From NCBI RefSeq assembly GCF_938029485.1, contig NZ_CALHGC010000066.1:1-10712 (forward strand): 10,712 bases of DNA. The letters are read 5' to 3'. A program made the position numbers and the translations under genes. Below the pieces are notes generated by a model. The model had not been told where the DNA came from. It saw only the letters and a list, made by a program, of their open reading frames with translations, and did no database searches. Origin of the DNA: an uncultured Treponema sp. GTDB lineage: Bacteria; Spirochaetota; Spirochaetia; Treponematales; Treponemataceae. Shown here in pieces: positions 6,530-10,712 of this stretch (position 1 is the first letter of the stretch; each line of letters opens with the position of its first letter).

Positions 6530-6558
6530 TCGATTCAAACCTAAAAATCTTCTATAAT
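6530..6558 (+). promoter_or_regulatory. Candidate promoter of the MATE remnant
   Basis: A perfect TATAAT (6553-6558) lies 32 bases before the ATG at 6591. The hexamer 17 bases upstream, TCGATT (6530-6535), matches TTGACA poorly (3/6), so the site would be weak or need an activator. Ribosome-site candidates follow: AAGGAG at 6573-6578 and AGGA at 6581-6584. Confidence 0.4.
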
Positions 6559-6590
6559 TATTAGTTTGTATTAAGGAGCAAGGATTTCAC

Positions 6591-7447
6591 ATGAGTATTC
6601 AATTATCAGATCGGTTTACCTTCGTTAAATTATTACGCTTTACTATACCAACTATCATTATGCTCATTTTTACAACCGTCTACAATGTTGTCGACGGATT
6701 TTTTGTTTCAAACTATGTCGGTAAAACTTCGTTCTGACTTTGTATTTTGCCCGTCCTAACAAGAGTTTTTTACGGCTCGGTAAAACGGCTTTTGACGGTA
6801 ACGCGTTGATAAACAGCTGCTCGAACGGGTTTTCGGAATTACTCAGTCAAATATCCATGTCGCATAGTCAGTATGCTGTACAATGTGCAATTACTGCGTT
6901 ATGCAGGAGCGGATGGAGTTGCAGCTTACGGTGTATTGATGTATGTCGGCTTTATTTTTCAAGCGCTGTTTATCGGATATTCGGTCGGGACGACGCCGAT
7001 TATCGGCTATCATTACGGTGCGACAAATCATAAGGAATTACAAAATCTGTTAAGAAAAAGCAGCATACTCATTGGAATTTTTACAGTGGGGATGTTTGCT
7101 TCTTTTCTTCGCTTGCATTATCGCGGCTCCTTGCTTCGCTATTCGTCGGATACGATGCAGGTCTTTTTGCGATGACCGTCCATGCCTTCAGTATCTTTGC
7201 CTTTTCGTTTCTGTGTTCCGGGTATGCAATCTTCGGTTCATCGTTTTTTACGGCATTGAATAACGGCGGCGTTTCCGCTGCAATCTCATTTTTACGGACT
7301 GTGGTGTTTCAAGCTGCAGCCGTTTTGCTGCTCCCGCTTCTTTGGGGAGTCGACGGTATCTGGCTTTCGATTGTCGGCGCGGAGCTGATGGCGGTTATTG
7401 CAACACTCTGCTTCCTTGCAGCAAATCGGAAGAAGTACGGATATTAA
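6591..7447 (+). pseudogene. Degenerate MATE-family multidrug efflux transporter
   Basis: The pieces line up with one MATE (multi-antimicrobial extrusion) protein, an Na+/H+-coupled drug exporter of about 450 residues in 12 helices, but only about 285 codons remain in shifted frames. The ATG at 6591 opens an intact N-terminus (MSIQLSDRFT onward, with a VVDGFFVSNYVG first-helix pair) and hits TGA at 6735. Around 6737 it joins directly to a mid-protein segment in another frame (YFARPNKSFLRL, then SCSNGFSELL), so roughly 150 codons are missing. An extra C near 6863 shifts the frame again into YNVQLLRYAGADGVAAYGV and GYSVGTTPIIGY. A second indel in a T-rich tract near 7100 returns to the earlier frame for SRLLASLFVGYDAG through the natural C-terminus AANRKKYGY. 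No functional pump can be made. Confidence 0.88.
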
Positions 7448-7516
7448 AATGAGGCTTACGGTGCTAAAAATTCCGGCTGGTCGGGAAAACTTACCTTTAA
7501 TCATCAAAGTTCTATG

Positions 7517-7544
7517 GGCATAAGCCCTGCGTTTTATTTATGCC
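7517..7544. terminator. Possible stem-loop downstream of the MATE remnant
   Basis: GGCATAA (7517-7523) pairs perfectly with TTATGCC (7538-7544) around a 14-base loop, and the sequence just after it is T-rich on the plus strand (GGTTCTTTGGTTT). It lies about 70 bases past the MATE stop. The loop is large and the T tract interrupted, so this is a weak terminator candidate. Nothing else was recognised at 7448-7584. Confidence 0.3.
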
Positions 7545-7584
7545 GGTTCTTTGGTTTATTGCAAATCAACCCGTTTAATCTAAA

Positions 7585-7613
7585 TTGAGTAAGAAAAATA
7601 AATGTGATACACT
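7585..7613 (+). promoter_or_regulatory. Candidate extended -10 promoter for the DUF2004 gene
   Basis: TTGAGT (7585-7590, 4/6) and TACACT (7608-7613, 4/6) are spaced by exactly 17 bases, and a TG one base before the -10 box (7605-7606) makes it an extended -10 element. Transcription would begin near 7620, ahead of the ribosome site at 7649-7653. Confidence 0.4.
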
Positions 7614-7662
7614 TAAAAATAAATAAATCGGAAAAGAATTAATGCCTTGAGGAAATTAAAGT

Positions 7663-8118
7663 ATGAAAAAGATAGAACATCAATATTTCGGTCAATTAAG
7701 TTTTGATACGGCAGATAATGTGAATGTGATTTAGGGAAAAATAATTAACGGAATAGACGTATGTCTCTGGTTCGATCAAAATGTAGAACTACCGAACGGT
7801 ATACTGGATATTTATGCACATTTTCTTGAAAATATAGACGAGAAAATACAAGAAGCAAGAAAAGCACTTATAGCATATTTAAAAGAAGACAATTACTATA
7901 TAAACTTTCATATTGAAGAATGCGGACTTGAAGACTTACCGAACGAGGTTACCGACTTTGTAATGAAAATGGCGGTAACGAATTTAGGTTTATGGATTGA
8001 CAATGAAAAACCGCATATCACAATGGATTTTATGATTTCGCCGGACGAAAGCGATGAAATACTTTGCGTAAAATTCGGCGAAGGGGAAAATATTAAGGCA
8101 ATTGATTGGGAAAGTTAA
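7663..8118 (+). pseudogene. DUF2004-family gene interrupted by one in-frame TAG
   Basis: From the ATG at 7663, which has GAGGA 9 bases upstream, the frame reads through 151 codons to TAA (8116-8118) with one interruption, TAG at codon 24 (7732-7734). The product resembles DUF2004 proteins: start KKIEHQYFGQLSFD, middle LDIYAHFLENIDEK with a KALIAYLKED helix, an IEECG segment, and the end FMISPDESDEILCVKFGE followed by a DWES tail. The acidic, soluble protein has no known function. The codon before the GKIING segment would normally be Trp in such proteins, so TGG to TAG is the simplest explanation. No usable start codon lies soon after the stop. It sits in sequence much richer in A+T than its neighbours (13 G/C of 60 in 7861-7920). 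Confidence 0.75.
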
Positions 8119-8319
8119 TAGGGCGCTTCCAAAATTATAAAAAGAAGATCATCTCACGATTTTAGTAAAACTGATAACGTTTTTTTAGAGAAGTATTATC
8201 AAAGACTAATAGAAGGGTTTAAAGAGGTAATATAAAAGATTCGTTTGCTACAACTTACTTAGATATTAATAAAATACGGATACAACAGACGATTAATATA
8301 CAGGACATCTGCAAAAAAT
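8119..8319 (+). pseudogene. Decayed coding fragments, unrecognised
   Basis: Two short stretches look coding but are not part of any intact gene. In the frame starting at 8122, residues such as DFSKTDNVFLEKYYQRL run to TAA at 8233-8235. In a second frame, KDSFATTYLDINKI and INIQDICKKF continue from about 8235 until they run into the convergent ECF gene. Base use matches the AT-rich DUF2004 patch upstream. I could not assign a family. These may be one or two genes broken by frameshifts and cut by whatever placed ECF operon 2 here, or simply non-coding AT-rich sequence. Confidence 0.35.
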
Positions 8320-9921
8320 TCAGATATAGCTTTTTAACGGATGCTTCATCAGCCGCACCCGGTAATCGCAGGCAATGTCAGCGAGCAGCTCATCGTGCGT
8401 AATGATGATCACGGTTTTCCCCGCTTGTGCAAGCATATCCGCCCAGCACGCCATACTCAAAAGCCCTTCACCGTCCATGCCGCTGGTCGGCTCATCGAAC
8501 ACAAACACCTCCGCATCCGAGCAGTACGCGGCGGCGATCACCACTCGCTGCTTTTCCCCGCCCGACAGCGAGGCGGGATGCCGGTTCCGTACCGCTTGCA
8601 AACGGAACAGCTCAAGAGCTTCTTCCGCACGCCGTTTGTTGTCTTGTGAAGGTTCCCGTCCCAACAGCAGCTCGTTAATTATGCTGTCGGAATAGAGCTG
8701 ATAATCGGCGTCCTGCATCACAAAATAGCTTATGCGCCGCCGCTGTGCACAGGAAAGCTCCCGCCCATCCAGCATAATGCTGCCGCTCTTTTGCCGGAGC
8801 AGCCCGCACAACACCTTGCACAGGGTCGTTTTACCGGCGCCGTTTTCTCCGGTCAGCGCGGTAACGCTCCCGTGCGGAAACACAAGGTTGATATTCCGGA
8901 TACCGCATACCGATTCCAGCCCGGCGGCGTCCTTTTCGCGGTCTTTTTCTCCGCACCCATTTACTCCGGCTCTCACCGGCTTGTACAAATACGTCACATT
9001 CGATGCGCACAATGCAGAGCGCATTTTTTCCTCTGGTTTTTCTGCCGATGCCGTCTTTGCTCCTGCTGTTTCTGCAACCGCTACCGCTGATACCGCCGTT
9101 CCTGCAATTATTCCTGCTGCCTTTACTGCACGGATTTTTTTCCGGCGTAACGGGAGCTCCGCCATACCGGGATACCGGAACCCGAAGCGCCTCAGCTCAT
9201 CCTCCGGCAAACACGCAAATTCCTCCGCCGTCCATCGGTGCACCGCTCTGCCGTGTTCGATATGCAAAAACGAGTCTGCAATCTCCAAAAATGCGTGCAG
9301 CCGGTGCTCGCTAATAATGACCGTCGTACCCCTCCGTTTAATCTCCGCCAAAAGTCCGATCAAAATCCGGCACCCCTCCGCATCCAAATTGGAAGCAGGC
9401 TCATCTAAAATCAGAATAGCAGGCGACAAAATGAGCGCCGCAGCAATCGCAACCCGCTGTTTTTGCCCTGCTGACAATGCGTCAACCGTCCGGCACAACA
9501 GCGGTTCTATATCCAGCAATGCCGCAGCCTCCCGCACCTTTTCTTGTACCACCCTCGGCTCCAGCCCGATATTTTCCGCAGAAAACGCAATTTCATCCTG
9601 CACACTGTTCATAAAAAACTGACTGCGCGGGTCTTGAAACACAACCCCGAATGTCCTAACCCGCTGCTCAGGCGTCATCGCCGCAGGCTCCCTCCCGGCA
9701 ACCGCCACCGAACCGTGCAGCGTCCCCTCATAAAAAGCCGGAGCCAAGCCGTCAATCAGCCTCAAGACGGTGCTTTTTCCCGCCCCCGACCTGCCGCACA
9801 AAACAACACATTCCCCTGCCCGTATCTCAAACGACATCCCCTCGATGCAGGTATCCATCCTGCCCTCCGCATCCTCTTCCCCGTAACAAAACGAGACATC
9901 ACAAAAGCTAATCATAGTCAT
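8320..9921 (-). CDS. ECF transporter energising subunit with two fused ABC ATPase domains (operon 2)
   Basis: This 533-residue protein carries two ABC ATPase domains and is a paralogue of the one at 280-1758. Domain 1 has Walker A GRSGAGKST (43-51), Q-loop FQDP (95-98), a non-standard signature LSAGQKQ (149-155; Gly to Ala), Walker B ILDEPASNLD (171-180) and His206. Domain 2 has Walker A GENGAGKTT (358-366), a VMQ Q-loop (Gln403), signature LSGGEKQ (452-458), Walker B FDEPTSGMD (475-483) and His509. The joining region (about 262-300) is longer than in the paralogue and is rich in Ala, Val and Thr. The ATG at 9919-9921 starts 3 bases after the EcfT stop, with no strong ribosome site, so coupling to EcfT translation is likely; an ATG two codons later is an alternative. 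The coding sequence is GC-rich compared with operon 1. Confidence 0.92.
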   Translation of the reverse strand: MTMISFCDVSFCYGEEDAEGRMDTCIEGMSFEIRAGECVVLCGRSGAGKSTVLRLIDGLAPAFYEGTLHGSVAVAGREPAAMTPEQRVRTFGVVFQDPRSQFFMNSVQDEIAFSAENIGLEPRVVQEKVREAAALLDIEPLLCRTVDALSAGQKQRVAIAAALILSPAILILDEPASNLDAEGCRILIGLLAEIKRRGTTVIISEHRLHAFLEIADSFLHIEHGRAVHRWTAEEFACLPEDELRRFGFRYPGMAELPLRRKKIRAVKAAGIIAGTAVSAVAVAETAGAKTASAEKPEEKMRSALCASNVTYLYKPVRAGVNGCGEKDREKDAAGLESVCGIRNINLVFPHGSVTALTGENGAGKTTLCKVLCGLLRQKSGSIMLDGRELSCAQRRRISYFVMQDADYQLYSDSIINELLLGREPSQDNKRRAEEALELFRLQAVRNRHPASLSGGEKQRVVIAAAYCSDAEVFVFDEPTSGMDGEGLLSMACWADMLAQAGKTVIIITHDELLADIACDYRVRLMKHPLKSYI

Positions 9922-9924
9922 TGT

Positions 9925-10593
9925 TCAATCAATGAATAATATACAGAGCATCGCAGCGGCGTATAAGCCCGCCGTCAGATAGTCGTATACGGACAAGGGG
10001 GCGGCATAGAGGCTGCTTCGTTCTGTAGGAGCGTCCAAGCCGCGTAGCTCCGCCGTTGCTCCCAATTCCGCAGATAACTTTAGGCAACGAACGGTAAACG
10101 GTACAAAAAAACTTTCATATACCGTAACGGGACGGCGGAGATAATCATACCAATGAGGAAACAGCCCCCTTGCTCTAATTCCCTGCCGGATCGATGCCAT
10201 TTCTTTCTGCAGTACCGGAAAAAAGCGCATCATCATGCAGAGCATAATCGTCACGGACTTAGGAATATGCAGGCTTTGCCAGCTTGCCATCAGCCTGCTC
10301 GGATTGCTTTTTACAATGGCGGCAGCAAACATCACGAGCGGAATTGAGCGAGCAAAGGTATGCAGGATTACATAGAGCAGCGCTGTATGCGGCGCACAGA
10401 TCCGGGCAAGTACTTGGAGAATAGTATAGAAAAAGCACAAACGTTCTGCCGTCCGTACTTCTTTTACCTGCAGCAGATAACAGCCTGCCAGCAGGCACAG
10501 ACAATGTATTTGCCCAATCTGCTCGTAGAAAAACCAAACAACCGTGGCGCACAGCATAACAGCAAGGTGTGTTCGAGGGTCGAGATTTCGCAC
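9925..10593 (-). CDS. ECF transporter transmembrane coupling protein, EcfT/CbiQ family (operon 2)
   Basis: This is a 222-residue membrane protein of the EcfT family. It begins almost at once with the LDPRT segment (4-8), then has hydrophobic helices at about 9-24, 29-42, 52-66, 71-94, 113-126 and 205-221. The two coupling motifs are RARG (140-143) and LRG in AELRGLDAPT (183-185), matching RMRG and LCRG of the operon 1 protein and keeping the shared GLD-x-P tail. The start is GTG at 10591-10593, 5 bases after the S-gene stop. No clear Shine-Dalgarno is visible, so translation probably depends on ribosomes finishing the S gene. A longer N-terminus is possible but no better start was seen. Confidence 0.88.
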   Translation of the reverse strand: MRNLDPRTHLAVMLCATVVWFFYEQIGQIHCLCLLAGCYLLQVKEVRTAERLCFFYTILQVLARICAPHTALLYVILHTFARSIPLVMFAAAIVKSNPSRLMASWQSLHIPKSVTIMLCMMMRFFPVLQKEMASIRQGIRARGLFPHWYDYLRRPVTVYESFFVPFTVRCLKLSAELGATAELRGLDAPTERSSLYAAPLSVYDYLTAGLYAAAMLCILFID

Positions 10594-10598
10594 TGACT

Positions 10599-10712
10599 TT
10601 ACGCTAACTTTGCTTTTTTAATATGTTTTTTGAAAAACAGCATACCGACCCAAAATCCTGCGGCCGCAAGCGCCGCCGAAATCAAACCGATAAGCAGCAT
10701 CATATCGAGCGA
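10599..10712 (-). CDS. C-terminal end of a Trep_Strep-like ECF S component (operon 2, partial)
   Basis: The minus strand is open from the right window edge to TAA (complement of 10599-10601) and gives 37 residues. They form one hydrophobic helix (MMLLIGLISAALAAAGFWVG) followed by a basic tail with the pattern FFKKHIKKAKLA. This is the expected end of a Trep_Strep / MptD-like S component and parallels the basic tail of the S protein at 2504-3100. The position directly before EcfT and EcfA matches the S-T-A order of operon 1. The rest of the gene lies outside the window, and too little is visible to guess a substrate. Confidence 0.72.
   Translation of the reverse strand, partial: SLDMMLLIGLISAALAAAGFWVGMLFFKKHIKKAKLA

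Noticed and set aside
7449..7523. Short ORF (24 codons) just after the MATE remnant
   Set aside because: It has no ribosome site, no similarity I recognise, and is not distinguishable from chance.
8732..9622. Long plus-strand open frame (296 codons)
   Set aside because: It is fully antisense to the EcfA gene at 8320-9921, which has all its ABC motifs. The frame is open because of GC-rich codon structure, has no ribosome site or family features, and is low-complexity in Ser, Ala and Pro.
1..10712. CRISPR array, tRNA or rRNA gene, riboswitch
   Set aside because: I saw no regularly spaced direct repeats, tRNA-like cloverleaf or rRNA sequence. The gene-free region ahead of ECF operon 1 (about 120 bases past the hairpin) shows no recognisable riboswitch core, although S components are sometimes riboswitch-controlled. 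The upstream region of operon 2 is outside the window.

Overview
The window looks like an accessory stretch of a spirochaete chromosome, most likely an oral-type Treponema. The main clue is a pair of ECF transporter operons whose substrate-binding subunits (one complete, one seen only as its tail) match the Trep_Strep / MptD-like family, named for Treponema and Streptococcus. The genus assignment is inference from family distribution; no rRNA or tRNA gene is present.

Layout, left to right. (1) 1-191: the 3' end of an ISAs1-type transposase with a plausible IS right end. (2) 280-3100, minus strand: ECF operon 1, in the order S component, EcfT, fused double EcfA, with both junctions overlapping as ATGA. 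(3) 3223-3255: a strong hairpin that separates operon 1 from the next gene. (4) 3351-3953, minus strand: a TetR regulator with a TTG start, preceded by a 311-base gene-free region holding a promoter and repeated TTAGC motifs. One more copy of the motif lies in front of ECF operon 1. (5) 4265-6399, minus strand: a compact four-gene unit, in transcription order a second TetR regulator, a Cys-rich protein of unknown function, a putative quinol monooxygenase (ABM fold), and a SAP/DUF6434-type protein. Its promoter (TTGACA, 17 bp, TATAGT) is covered by a perfect 13-bp palindrome, a likely TetR operator. (6) 6591-7447, plus strand, divergent from unit 5: a broken MATE efflux gene with one internal deletion and two frameshifts. 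(7) 7448-8319: an AT-rich patch with a DUF2004 gene interrupted by one TAG codon, followed by coding debris. (8) 8320-10712, minus strand: ECF operon 2 in the same S-T-A order, with its S gene running off the right edge.

Each ECF operon should encode a self-contained importer: the membrane S protein binds a small-molecule substrate, EcfT is the coupling membrane protein, and the fused EcfA supplies both ATPase domains. Neither substrate can be read from the sequence. The TetR next to operon 1 is a candidate regulator of it. The second TetR, its operon and the divergent MATE gene look like a chemical-stress or efflux module whose pump has been lost. The IS remnant, the broken genes and the AT-rich patch all point to an actively decaying accessory region.
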